Shown here: piece by piece, positions 27,764-35,774 of the stretch
How positions within the stretch are numbered: position 1 is the stretch's first letter
Layout: each line of letters starts with the position of its first letter
NCBI GenBank assembly: GCA_019694215.1
Contig: JAIBCK010000015.1
Span: forward strand, 1-46,974
Length of the DNA: 46,974 bases
Source: Thermoflexales bacterium
GTDB lineage: Bacteria; Chloroflexota; Anaerolineae; J036; Brachytrichaceae
Reading direction: 5' to 3'
Position numbers and translations under genes: made by a program
The notes under the pieces: model-generated
The model's input: only the letters and a program-made list of their open reading frames with translations
What the model was told of the DNA's origin: nothing
The model's database searches: none

Positions 27764-28852
27764 ATGCCCACACCCACGCCCACGACGCCCCAGCGCGACG
27801 GCTTTCGCATGCCTGGTGAGTTTGAACCACACGCCATGTGCTGGATGGCCTGGCCCGAGCGGGCCGACAACTGGCGCGATGGGGCCGGCCCCGCACAACG
27901 TGCCTACGCCACCGTAGCCCGGGCGATTGCCGAGTTCGAGCCCGTGACGGTGTGCGCCAGCGCCGGCCAGTGGGCGCGCGCCCGGGCCAGCCTGCCGGAG
28001 CACATCCGCGTGGTCGAGATGACCCTGGACGATGCCTGGCTGCGCGATCAGGCTCCAACGTTTGTGATCAACCCAAAGCGCGAGGTGCGCGGCATCGACT
28101 GGCGCTTCAACGCGTGGGGGGTGAAATACGAGCCGTATGCCAACGACGACCTGGCCGCGCGCAAGATCTGCGAGCTGGCCGGCGTCGCGCGCTATCGCAG
28201 CGACATGGTGCTGGAGGGGGGCTCGATCCACGTCGACGGTGAGGGCACCTGCCTGACCACCGAGGAGTGCCTGCTCAACCCCAATCGCAACCCGCTGCTG
28301 ACGAAGGCGCAGATCGAGGCCAACCTGCGCACGTATCTCGGGGTGAGCCGCGTCATCTGGCTGCGCGAGGGCGTCTACAGGGATGACGACACGAACGGCC
28401 ACGTCGACCTGCTGGCCTGTTTCGTGCGCCCGGGTGTGATTGCCCTGCACTGGACGGAGGACGAGCACGACCCGCAGTACGCGCGCTCGCAGGACGCCTA
28501 CGCGCGGCTGTCCGCTGCCACCGACGCGCGCGGCCGGCCCTTCGAGATCCACAAGATTCACGCCCCCGGCGTGCAGACCATCACGCAGGTGGAGTTCGAC
28601 GGCTTGTCGCGGCAGGGGGATGGCTACGCCGAGGAACGCGCGCCCGGGCGGCGGATGGCGGCCTCGTATATCAACTTCTACATCGCCAATGGCGGCATCG
28701 TCATGCCGGGCTTTGACGATCCTGCGGATGGGCCGGCCCGCGCCGCCCTGCAGGCGCTCTTCCCGGAGCGACGCGTGGTCCAACTCCCCTCGCGCGAGAT
28801 CCTGCTCGGCGGGGGCAACATTCACTGCATCACGCAGCAGCAGCCGGTCTAG
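27764..28852 (+). CDS. aguA: Agmatine deiminase
   Basis: The 362-aa protein belongs to the peptidylarginine-deiminase-type superfamily and matches agmatine deiminase, which converts agmatine to N-carbamoylputrescine plus ammonia in putrescine synthesis. The N-terminal [16 protein letters not shown] signature, the substrate loop [13 protein letters not shown], the [12 protein letters not shown] strand with its catalytic Glu, [10 protein letters not shown] with the catalytic His, and the nucleophile C355 in [14 protein letters not shown] are all present. No N-carbamoylputrescine amidase gene is adjacent. The stop overlaps that of the convergent DUF2177 gene, sharing CTAG. Confidence 0.95.
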   Translation: MPTPTPTTPQRDGFRMPGEFEPHAMCWMAWPERADNWRDGAGPAQRAYATVARAIAEFEPVTVCASAGQWARARASLPEHIRVVEMTLDDAWLRDQAPTFVINPKREVRGIDWRFNAWGVKYEPYANDDLAARKICELAGVARYRSDMVLEGGSIHVDGEGTCLTTEECLLNPNRNPLLTKAQIEANLRTYLGVSRVIWLREGVYRDDDTNGHVDLLACFVRPGVIALHWTEDEHDPQYARSQDAYARLSAATDARGRPFEIHKIHAPGVQTITQVEFDGLSRQGDGYAEERAPGRRMAASYINFYIANGGIVMPGFDDPADGPARAALQALFPERRVVQLPSREILLGGGNIHCITQQQPV

Positions 28853-29259
28853 GCCGTCTTGCGGCGGGACAGAATCAGCACCGCGAGCGCCGAGCTCGCG
28901 GCCGTCACCGTCGCGCCCCAGACCAGGTCGATGAGGGTGATCGTGACCGGCCAGCCGTTCAGGGTGGCCAGGTTGGTCAGGTCGTAGGTGGCGTAGGCGA
29001 CCAGCCCGAACAGCGCGCCGTGCAGCGCGGCGCTGCGCGGCCCGCCCGTGCGCAGGGCCGGCGCGACCACGAAGACGACCAGCCCAACGATGTAAAGCAA
29101 GTAAAAGAGGACCGCCGCCGCCCACAGCGGCGTCTTGCTCATCAGCGCGCCGAGCTGGCTCTGATAGAGCGACTGGGCGACCAGGCCGAGCCAGAGGCCA
29201 TCCAACACGAGAAAGACGACGAGCGTGACGAGGTAGGCGGGGAGGAAGCGCGACTTCAT
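28849..29259 (-). CDS. DUF2177 family membrane protein
   Basis: The 136-aa protein has four hydrophobic helices. It opens [25 protein letters not shown] and contains the family pattern of small polar turns between helices ([24 protein letters not shown]). DUF2177 proteins have no known function. It follows azlD by 10 bases on the same strand but has its own promoter-like hexamer (29266-29271), so it may be both read through and separately transcribed. The ATG has no SD sequence. Confidence 0.8.
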   Translation of the reverse strand: MKSRFLPAYLVTLVVFLVLDGLWLGLVAQSLYQSQLGALMSKTPLWAAAVLFYLLYIVGLVVFVVAPALRTGGPRSAALHGALFGLVAYATYDLTNLATLNGWPVTITLIDLVWGATVTAASSALAVLILSRRKTA

Positions 29260-29265
29260 GCCGAC

Positions 29266-29271
29266 ATTATC
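29266..29271 (-). promoter_or_regulatory. Putative -10 box (GATAAT), leaderless start
   Basis: On the minus strand GATAAT ends 6 bases before the ATG at 29259. It overlaps the azlD stop codon. Confidence 0.45.
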
Positions 29272-29599
29272 ACGGCGCGGCGGCGGGCGCGAGCGCGGCG
29301 AACGCCCACAGCACCCCCATCCCGGCGACCATCGTCCAGGTCATGCTGCGCGTCTTCCAGGCCACGCCGGCTGCCAGCAGCGCCGCCCACAGGCGGGGAT
29401 TGAGCGGGTCGGTGTTCAGTGCGCCGGCGCGCGTGAACACCGCCGGCGCGACGAGGGCGAGCATCACCGCGGGCAGGACCAGGCGCAGCGCGCGCGCCGA
29501 CCAGGCCGGCAGCTCGACGCGCCCGGCAATGGCGAGCATGCTGAAGCGCGTCACGAAGGTGGCGGCCAGCAACGCGAGCACGAGCAGGATCGGGTTCAT
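29270..29599 (-). CDS. azlD: AzlD-type branched-chain amino acid export subunit
   Basis: The 109-aa protein has four hydrophobic segments and the AzlD pattern: an N-terminal helix ending in ATFVTRFSML, then WSARALRLVLPAVMLALVAPAVF and WAALLAAGVAWKTRSM. AzlD is the small partner of AzlC in exporters of branched-chain amino acids and their analogues. The ATG overlaps the azlC stop (ATGA). It is the last gene of the T-box unit before the separately promoted DUF2177 gene. Confidence 0.88.
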   Translation of the reverse strand: MNPILLVLALLAATFVTRFSMLAIAGRVELPAWSARALRLVLPAVMLALVAPAVFTRAGALNTDPLNPRLWAALLAAGVAWKTRSMTWTMVAGMGVLWAFAALAPAAAP

Positions 29600-30297
29600 G
29601 CCGCCTCCGCGCGCCGGGCGGCCCGGACGCCGGCCAGCAGCCCGGCCAGCGCGCCGATGAACAGGCCCAACGACCACGGCAAACCTGCCAGCGCAACCGA
29701 GAGCAGCCCGGCAACCACCGCCGCGACGATGCTGGCGCGGTCCCAGGCGTGGGTGGCGAGCGCGAGGACGAAGGCGAGCGTGGGCACGAAGTCCAGCCCC
29801 CACGACGCGGGCAGCTGCCCGCCGATCAGCGCGCCGATCGCACCGCCGATCATCCAGGCCACCCAGTTGGTCATGCACGCGCCGAAGAAGTACCAGTGCC
29901 GGGTGGGGGCATCCTCGCTGCGGGCCATCCGCTCCATATGCTGGAAGGTGACGGCGTAGGCGAGGTCGGTCATCAGGATGCCGAACAGCGCCTTCCAGCG
30001 CCAGCCCAGATGCTGGAAGTGCGGGGCCAGCGCCGCGCCATACATCAAGTGCCGCAGGTTGACGACGAGGACGGCGACGGCGACGACCAGCAGGGGCGCG
30101 CCATCGGTGATGAGCTGCATCGCCACCATCTGGGCGCGGCCGGCGAAGACACCGCCGGTGATGAGCAGCGACCAGAAGGCGCTGTTCATCACCGTGGCGG
30201 TGAGCGCGCCGGCGATCACGCCAAAAGGCGTGACGCCGGCGATGTTGGGCAGTTGGATGCGAACGCCGTCGCCAAACTGCTGACGTGGGCTGCGCAC
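29596..30297 (-). CDS. azlC: AzlC-type branched-chain amino acid export subunit
   Basis: The 233-aa membrane protein contains the AzlC landmarks: a VTPFGVIAGALT first helix, an NSAFWSLLITGGVFAGRAQMVA helix pair, NLRHLMYGAALAPHF, and TDLAYAVTFQHM. I choose the GTG at 30297, 7 bases downstream of the thrS stop. The longer open frame to 30366 would overlap thrS and adds a Ser/Arg-rich stretch unlike AzlC. AzlCD exporters remove excess branched-chain amino acids. Here the pair sits behind thrS and a T-box, so the cargo could be threonine-related (inference). Confidence 0.88.
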   Translation of the reverse strand: MRSPRQQFGDGVRIQLPNIAGVTPFGVIAGALTATVMNSAFWSLLITGGVFAGRAQMVAMQLITDGAPLLVVAVAVLVVNLRHLMYGAALAPHFQHLGWRWKALFGILMTDLAYAVTFQHMERMARSEDAPTRHWYFFGACMTNWVAWMIGGAIGALIGGQLPASWGLDFVPTLAFVLALATHAWDRASIVAAVVAGLLSVALAGLPWSLGLFIGALAGLLAGVRAARRAEAA

Positions 30298-30304
30298 GAC
30301 GCGG

Positions 30305-32134
30305 CTAGAGCTCCGGTGCGTAGCGTTCGACGACGTCCTTGGCGCGCGCGATGAAGGCGTTGACACCGACGGCCTTCAGGTCCTCGCCCGTGCGCAGGCG
30401 CAGCGAGACGGCATCGGCTTCGGCTTCCTTGTCGCCGACGACGAGCATGTAGGGGATCTTGTGGCCCTGGGCCTTGCGGATCTTGTTCTGCATGCGGTCG
30501 GGGCTGTCATCGACGCGGGCGCGCAGCCCGGCGGCGAGCAGCCGGCGCTCGACCTGGCGGGCGAAGTCGACGTGGCGGTCGGCGATGGGGATGATCATCG
30601 CCTGCGTTGGCGCGAGCCAGACCGGGAACGTCCCGGCGTAGTGCTCGATCAGGAAGCCGATGAAGCGCTCGTGCGTGCCGAGCGGCGCACGGTGCAGGCA
30701 CAACGGCGTCTTCTCCTGACCATCCCGGTCGATGAACGTGAGGTCGAAGCGCGCGGGCACGGCGAAGTCGACCTGGTTCGTGGCCAGCGAGAACTCCTTG
30801 CCAATGGCGCTGTAGATCTGCACGTCGATCTTCGGCCCGTAGAAGGCGGCCTCGTTTTCGGCCTCGACGAAGGGGACGTTGCCGCTGATCATGGCGCGGC
30901 GGACCATGTCCTCCGTCTTGACCCACATGGCCTCGTTGTCGACATACTTCTTGCCCAGCCCTTCCTTGGCGTGCTTGCTCAGGCGCATGACGTACTTGTC
31001 GATGCCGAAGATCTTGAAGTACTTGAGATACAGGTCAACGACGCCCATGAACTCGGACTCGAACTGTTCCTCCGAGCAGTAGATGTGCGCGTCGTTCATC
31101 TGCATGCTGCGCACGCGCATCAGCCCGAACAGCTCGCCGCTTTGCTCGTAGCGATAGCACGTGCCGTACTCGGCGAAGCGCACCGGCAGCTCGCGATAGC
31201 TGCGCTTGCGCGCGGCAAACAGCTTGTGGTGGAACGGGCAGTTCATCGGCTTGACGTAGTACTTGACGCCCTCGTCCAGCTCCATGGGCGGGAACATGCT
31301 CTCCGCGTAGTAGGGCAGGTGGCCGCTGCGCACGAAGAGGTCCTGCTTCGTCAGGTGCGGTGAGCGCACGCGGTCGTAGCCGGCATCGAGCTCCATCTTC
31401 TTGGCCAGCCCCTCGAGCTGCTCGATCATCACCGCGCCGTTGGGCAGCCAGAGCGGGAGCCCCGGACCGACTTCGTCGTCGAAGATGAAGATCTCCAGTT
31501 CGGCGCCCAGCTTGCGGTGGTCGCGGCGCTTGGCCTCCTCCTGCATCTTCTGATAGTCGGCCAGCTCCTGCGGCGTCTTGAAGGCCAGGCCGTAGATGCG
31601 CTGCAGGACGGGGTTCTTCTCATTGCCGCGCCAGTAGGCGGCCGACGAGGCCGAGAGCGTGAAGGAATCCGGGTGGATCTGGCGCGTGTTGTCGACGTGC
31701 GGGCCGCGGCACAGGTCCGTGAAGCCATCCTGCGTGTAGAGGCTGATGATGGGGGCGGCCGCGCCATCGGCCTTCTCGCCCATGTCATCCTCGCCGCGCG
31801 TCAGGCCGTCGATGAGCTCGAGCTTGAAGGCGTTGTCCTTGAACAGCGCGCGGGCCTCGGCCTCGCTCACCTCGCGCCGGCCAAAGTCGACGTGCTTGCG
31901 CACGATCTCGCGCATGCGCTTCGTGATCGCTTCGAGGTCCTCGGGCGTGAAGGCCTGCGGGACGCTGAAGTCGTAGTAGAAGCCATTGTCGATTGGCGGA
32001 CCGATCGTCGGGCGCGCCTCGGGAAAGCGCTCGAGCACGGCCTCGGCCATGATGTGCGCGAGCGAGTGCCGGATCTTGTACAACGACTCCGGGATGTTCT
32101 TGTTCTTGCCGTACATTTTTTCTGGGTTGCTCAT
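30305..32134 (-). CDS. thrS: Threonyl-tRNA synthetase without TGS domain
   Basis: The 609-aa enzyme charges tRNA-Thr. The editing domain has H23/H27 (HSLAH) and CRGPH, the zinc site has Cys in MNCPFHH and His in DAHIYC and in LHRAPLG, and the class II core and anticodon domain follow. The usual N-terminal TGS domain of about 60 residues is missing: the editing-domain HxxxH is at residue 23 rather than 73 as in E. coli. The start at 32134 has a strong AGGAGGA about 8 bases upstream; the upstream in-frame ATG at 32161 adds 9 residues and no TGS. It follows the EamA-type gene by 57 bases and is probably under the same T-box. Confidence 0.95.
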   Translation of the reverse strand: MSNPEKMYGKNKNIPESLYKIRHSLAHIMAEAVLERFPEARPTIGPPIDNGFYYDFSVPQAFTPEDLEAITKRMREIVRKHVDFGRREVSEAEARALFKDNAFKLELIDGLTRGEDDMGEKADGAAAPIISLYTQDGFTDLCRGPHVDNTRQIHPDSFTLSASSAAYWRGNEKNPVLQRIYGLAFKTPQELADYQKMQEEAKRRDHRKLGAELEIFIFDDEVGPGLPLWLPNGAVMIEQLEGLAKKMELDAGYDRVRSPHLTKQDLFVRSGHLPYYAESMFPPMELDEGVKYYVKPMNCPFHHKLFAARKRSYRELPVRFAEYGTCYRYEQSGELFGLMRVRSMQMNDAHIYCSEEQFESEFMGVVDLYLKYFKIFGIDKYVMRLSKHAKEGLGKKYVDNEAMWVKTEDMVRRAMISGNVPFVEAENEAAFYGPKIDVQIYSAIGKEFSLATNQVDFAVPARFDLTFIDRDGQEKTPLCLHRAPLGTHERFIGFLIEHYAGTFPVWLAPTQAMIIPIADRHVDFARQVERRLLAAGLRARVDDSPDRMQNKIRKAQGHKIPYMLVVGDKEAEADAVSLRLRTGEDLKAVGVNAFIARAKDVVERYAPEL

Positions 32135-32191
32135 GGTAAGGATTCCTCCTGTGAATGACACATTGGCAGTGCGTTGATGTGGGTTGTTCCG

Positions 32192-33094
32192 TCACGGGTT
32201 TGCCCCGCCCCGGCCGGCGAGGCGCCGGACGGCGCGGGCGAGGGAGTCGCCGAGCACGGTGATCACCAGGCCGATCAGGACGAGGGCGCCGGCGATGAGC
32301 GTGCCCGGCGAAAGAGTCTCGCCGAGAAAGAGCGCGGTGCTGGTCAGCCCGAAGAAGGGCACCAGCAGGCTGAACGGCGCAACTTTGCTGGGACCGTTGC
32401 GCGAGATCAGGCGGTTCCACAGCCCGTAGCCCAGCACCGTGGAGAGATAGGCCGTGTAGCAGGCGGCCAGCACGGCCGGCAGGCCGAGGTGCGAGAGCGA
32501 GCCCGTGATGCGGGCCGGCCCCTCGATCAGCAGCGACAGGGCGAGCATCGGCAGGGGCGGGACGAGGCTCGTCCACACCACAAAGCTGAGCATGTCGACG
32601 CGGCCGACCTGACGCGCCATGACATTGGCCAGCCCCCAGCTCGCCGCTGCGCCCAACGTCATGAGCAGTGGCAGCGCCGGGATGGGTTGGTCGATGTTCA
32701 GGCCGATGAGCAGGAGCCCGCACGCGGCGATCGCCATGCCCAGCACCTGGCGCGCGCGAATGCGCTCGCCCAGCAGGAGCGCGGCGAAGCCCAGCGTGAA
32801 GAAGGCCTGCGACTGGGCGACGATCGACGACAGCCCCGTCGGCATCCCGAGCGTGAGCGCGCCGTAGAGCAGGCTGAACTGGAGCACGCCCATCACCATG
32901 CCGTAGAGGATCAGCCGGCCGGTCGGCACCTGTGGCCGTTTGACAAAGAGGACGGCGGGGAAGGCGGACAGCGTGAAGCGGGCCGCCACCAACAGCATTG
33001 GCGGCACGCCATTCAGGCCCACCCGCAGGGCCACAAAATTGGTTCCCCAGATCGCGACGATCAGCAGCGCGACCGAGATTTCACGCGCGTCCAT
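32192..33094 (-). CDS. EamA-family (DMT superfamily) transporter
   Basis: The 300-aa protein has ten hydrophobic helices forming two EamA repeats (about residues 8-140 and 150-285), beginning LLIVAIWGTNFVALRVGL. Motifs typical of the family, such as SLLYGALTLGMP-TGLSS, GLLLIGL and PVFSLLVPFFGLTSTALFLGE-like segments, are present. Relatives export amino acids (E. coli EamA exports O-acetylserine/cysteine; RhtA exports threonine/homoserine). It starts 6 bases after the T-tract of a T-box terminator, so the riboswitch directly controls it. No SD sequence other than GGAGG inside the terminator stem. Direction and cargo are not provable from sequence; threonine is the natural guess given thrS downstream. 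Confidence 0.85.
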   Translation of the reverse strand: MDAREISVALLIVAIWGTNFVALRVGLNGVPPMLLVAARFTLSAFPAVLFVKRPQVPTGRLILYGMVMGVLQFSLLYGALTLGMPTGLSSIVAQSQAFFTLGFAALLLGERIRARQVLGMAIAACGLLLIGLNIDQPIPALPLLMTLGAAASWGLANVMARQVGRVDMLSFVVWTSLVPPLPMLALSLLIEGPARITGSLSHLGLPAVLAACYTAYLSTVLGYGLWNRLISRNGPSKVAPFSLLVPFFGLTSTALFLGETLSPGTLIAGALVLIGLVITVLGDSLARAVRRLAGRGGANP

Positions 33095-33100
33095 GACAAG

Positions 33101-33134
33101 AAAAAACCTCCCGCCCCCGGCATGGGGCGAGAGG
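33101..33134 (-). terminator. Intrinsic terminator of the T-box leader
   Basis: On the minus strand CCTC-T-CGCCCC pairs with GGGGCG-G-GAGG across one mismatch, with a small loop, and is followed by six T. It ends 6 bases before the EamA-type ATG. Its 5' arm directly follows the T-box core, so the antiterminator would compete with it. Confidence 0.9.
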
Positions 33135-33345
33135 CGCGCGCGGTTCCACCCAAGTTCCCGGACCCGTCAGATGGGGCCGGCTGCTATCGCGCTAACGGGC
33201 GAAACCCGGCGTGGTTCAGGCGCTGCCGTTGCCACGCACTCGCGGGGGGTTGAACGGACCTGCACTCGTCACCGCACTTTCACCTGTGCTGCGGCGTCGC
33301 TGGTCGAGGCGTTTCGGCCGTTCCGTCCCGGTCGTTGCTGTCGAG
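33101..33345 (-). ncRNA. T-box riboswitch leader
   Basis: The minus strand carries GGGTGGAACCGCG (core TGGAACCGCG at 33139-33148), the near-invariant T-box sequence, followed at once by an intrinsic terminator. Upstream, a stem-I-like hairpin has CCGC-AG-CAC / GTG-CGG around the loop AGGTGAAA, which matches the AG-bulge and GGUG-type apical loop of stem I, with GACC/GGTC closing a likely specifier loop containing GACGA and GTGCA. Possible specifiers are ACG (Thr, 33267-33269) or TGC (Cys, 33262-33264). T-boxes sense uncharged tRNA and allow read-through. The threonine reading fits thrS; the variable T-box base A predicts a tRNA with U73, which should be checked. Confidence 0.88.
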
Positions 33346-33351
33346 GGCGGG

Positions 33352-33357
33352 ATTATA
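33352..33357 (-). promoter_or_regulatory. -10 box (TATAAT) of the T-box unit
   Basis: On the minus strand TATAAT is preceded by GG and followed about 7 bases later by the start of the T-box leader. The -35 region is poor. Confidence 0.6.
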
Positions 33358-33384
33358 CCTGCCGCCCTTGGGGAGAGGGACGGC

Positions 33385-33560
33385 GGACTTCAGACCGAAG
33401 ACGGGGGACCGAGGACGGGAGCAGGTGCCAGTTGGTGACAGCAGTCCGGAGACCGCGGACGGCAGACCGCAGACGGAAGCACGTGCCAGTTGGTGACGGT
33501 GGCTGTCGTCGCCCGTTAGTGCCTGCTTCCGTCTTCCGTCGTCGGTCGCCCGTCTCCAGC
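33385..33560. repeat. Degenerate GACCG-GACGG repeat cluster, noncoding
   Basis: This intergenic stretch, between the T-box promoter and the Clp-like gene's stop, consists of degenerate GACCGNNGACGG-type units in direct and inverted order. It includes a near-perfect 19-base direct repeat (33421-33439 and 33479-33497, GTGCCAGTTGGTGAC common to both) and a perfect 10-base inverted repeat (GACGGAAGCA at 33472-33481; TGCTTCCGTC at 33524-33533). I see no gene in it. Confidence 0.75.
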
Positions 33561-33578
33561 AGGCCGTCCGCGGTCGCG

Positions 33579-35762
33579 CTACACCCCAAACACCAGCCCC
33601 TCCGCGCCGACATCGACGCGGACGCGGGCAGGGGGCTTGTCCAACGTGAGCAGGTAATCCGTCAGCTTCTCGCGCACGAAGCGCTGCAGGATGCGCCGCA
33701 GCGGCCGCGCGCCCATGCCCACTTCCTTGTTCTGCGCCAGCAGCCACTCGCGCGCCGCAGGCGTCACCTCCAGCGCAATCCCGCGCTCGGCGGCCAGCTT
33801 CGCTTCCCTGGCAATCTGCAGGTCCAGAATCCCGCGCATGACCGGCGGCGGGAGCGTGTTGAACATGACGATGTCATCCAGGCGGTTTAGAAACTCCGGC
33901 CTGAAGAAGCCGCGCACGTCCGTCATGGCCAGGTCGCAGGCGGCCGCCAGACGCTCGGGGTCGCCGGCATTGGCCGGGTCATTGAGATACACCGCGCCCA
34001 GGTTGCTGGTCAGCAAGATCACGCACTCGCTGAAATTGGCCACCCGGCCCTGGCCATCGGTCAAACGGCCTTCCTCCATCACCTGAAGCAGGATGTCCAG
34101 AATGCGGGGATGGGCCTTCTCGACCTCGTCGAACACGACGACGGAGTACGGCTGCTTGAGGACGCGCTCGGTGAGCTGGCCGCCGCCCTCATACCCGACG
34201 TAGCCCGGCGGCGCGCCGATCAGCCGGTTGATGGTGTCGTCCTTCTGATACTCCGACATGTCCAACGCAACCATGTTGGCTTCGCTGCCAAACAGAAATT
34301 CGGCCAGCGCGCGCGCAAGCTCGGTCTTGCCCACGCCGCTCGGGCCAAGAAAGAGGAACGAGCCAATCGGCCGCTTGGGATCCTTCAGCCCCACGCGCGC
34401 GCTCTTGACCGCGCGGCTGACGGCGCGCACGGCCTCATCCTGACCCAGCACGCGTTGGGTGAGCGACTCCTCCATCCGCGCGAAGCGGGCGCGCTCATCG
34501 CCGCCGAGCTTGGTCACGGGGATGCCGGTGATGACGCTGATGGCGAGCGTGGCGTCGTCGGCGCCGATGGCCTCCGGGCCGGCAGCCGCGCCCGAGCGAC
34601 GCAGCGCGCAGGCCCGGTGCAGGACGCGCGCGGCCGCGCCGGGCAGCGCCTCGCTGATGTAGCGCCCGACCAGCAGGCAGGCCTGGTGGATGGCGTCGTC
34701 GCCGATCTTGAGCCCGTAGTCGCGCTCAAAGGACGGCCGCGTCAGCGCCAGCGCCGCCTCGCTCTCCCTGGCCGTCATGGCCGGCACGCGCAGGACATGC
34801 GCGCGCTGCGCCAGCACGGGGTTGGGTTTGATGCGATCGTTGTACTCGGCCTCGGTCGCCGTGCCGATCACGACCGGCGCGCCGGCCTCGCCAACAAAGG
34901 CTTTGAGCAGGTCCTTGCTGGAGGCCTCCGGGCGCCCACCGCTGGCAAAGAAGCGCTGCAGGTCGCGGATGAACACCGCGCCACCCGCCGCCTGCCGCAG
35001 CGCCACTTGCAGGGCCAGGCCGGGGTTGTCCAGCCAGGCCGCATCGCTGATCTCGATGATGGCATTGACGCCTGCCGGGCCCTTGCCCTCGGCGATGAGC
35101 AGGGCCAGCGACTGGGCGAGGCTGCGCCGCCCGCTGCCCGGCTCGCCCAGCAGGATCACATGCCGGCTGTCCGAGAGCGAGAGCAGCGAGGCGAGGTCGC
35201 GCAGCAGCCCCTCGCGCATGAGCAGCGGCGGCGCCTGCCCCTTGCGCGCGCTGGCCACCCAGTCGCGGGTTGTCTGTGAGCGTGTGACAATGCCCTCGGC
35301 CATCAGCGCGGCGATGGCGGCGGCCGTCGCCCCGCGCGCCTGAAGGAGCCCGGCCGTGCTCACGCCGGGCTGGGCGAGCGCCGCCAGCACATGCTCGGTG
35401 GCGATGTAGATTTCACCGTTGGCCAATGCGATGCTGCGCGCCTCATCCAGCACGATCAGCGTCTCATCGGTCAGGTCGGTGACGACGTTCTGCGCAGAGA
35501 CGTAGTTGAACTTCGCGCTGCGGCCGTTGCGCGTGCGCGCCTGCCGCTCGGTCTCGGCCTCCAGGTCCTTCAGCTTGAAGCCACGCGTCTCGGCCAGGCG
35601 GGCCAGCGCGCGGTAGCCGGTGGTCTCCGGCAGGCGCAGCAGGGCGGAGAGGATCATCTCCGGCATCAGCGAGGGAGCCCCCCACTGCCGCATCAGGTCG
35701 CCGGCGCGGTCGAGCGTCAGGCGGGTGTTGGTGTCGAGCAGGTCGGTGTTCAGATTGGCCAT
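33579..35762 (-). CDS. Clp/Hsp100-type AAA+ unfoldase with degenerate first ATPase
   Basis: The 727-aa protein has Clp N-terminal repeats (about residues 1-150), a first AAA+ domain (about 180-380) and a second (about 440-725). The second is normal: Walker A GPSGVGKTE near 475, Walker B VVVFDEVEKAH near 545, and the pore loop PPGYVGYEGGGQLTE. In the first, Walker A is GEPGSGRRS with Arg replacing the Lys, and Walker B is AVFIRDLQRF with the D-E pair lost, so it should not hydrolyse ATP. There is no coiled-coil M domain as in ClpB, and I see no LGF/IGF tripeptide for ClpP docking in the second domain. It is the last gene of a five-gene unit, 12 bases after the 2H phosphoesterase gene. Confidence 0.88.
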   Translation of the reverse strand: MANLNTDLLDTNTRLTLDRAGDLMRQWGAPSLMPEMILSALLRLPETTGYRALARLAETRGFKLKDLEAETERQARTRNGRSAKFNYVSAQNVVTDLTDETLIVLDEARSIALANGEIYIATEHVLAALAQPGVSTAGLLQARGATAAAIAALMAEGIVTRSQTTRDWVASARKGQAPPLLMREGLLRDLASLLSLSDSRHVILLGEPGSGRRSLAQSLALLIAEGKGPAGVNAIIEISDAAWLDNPGLALQVALRQAAGGAVFIRDLQRFFASGGRPEASSKDLLKAFVGEAGAPVVIGTATEAEYNDRIKPNPVLAQRAHVLRVPAMTARESEAALALTRPSFERDYGLKIGDDAIHQACLLVGRYISEALPGAAARVLHRACALRRSGAAAGPEAIGADDATLAISVITGIPVTKLGGDERARFARMEESLTQRVLGQDEAVRAVSRAVKSARVGLKDPKRPIGSFLFLGPSGVGKTELARALAEFLFGSEANMVALDMSEYQKDDTINRLIGAPPGYVGYEGGGQLTERVLKQPYSVVVFDEVEKAHPRILDILLQVMEEGRLTDGQGRVANFSECVILLTSNLGAVYLNDPANAGDPERLAAACDLAMTDVRGFFRPEFLNRLDDIVMFNTLPPPVMRGILDLQIAREAKLAAERGIALEVTPAAREWLLAQNKEVGMGARPLRRILQRFVREKLTDYLLTLDKPPARVRVDVGAEGLVFGV

Positions 35763-35774
35763 GACAGTGCGCGC

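Noticed and set aside
33095-33578. Possible small protein genes in the gap between the EamA-type and Clp-like genes
   Set aside because: The short open frames overlap the T-box and the degenerate repeat and show no coding character or start signals.
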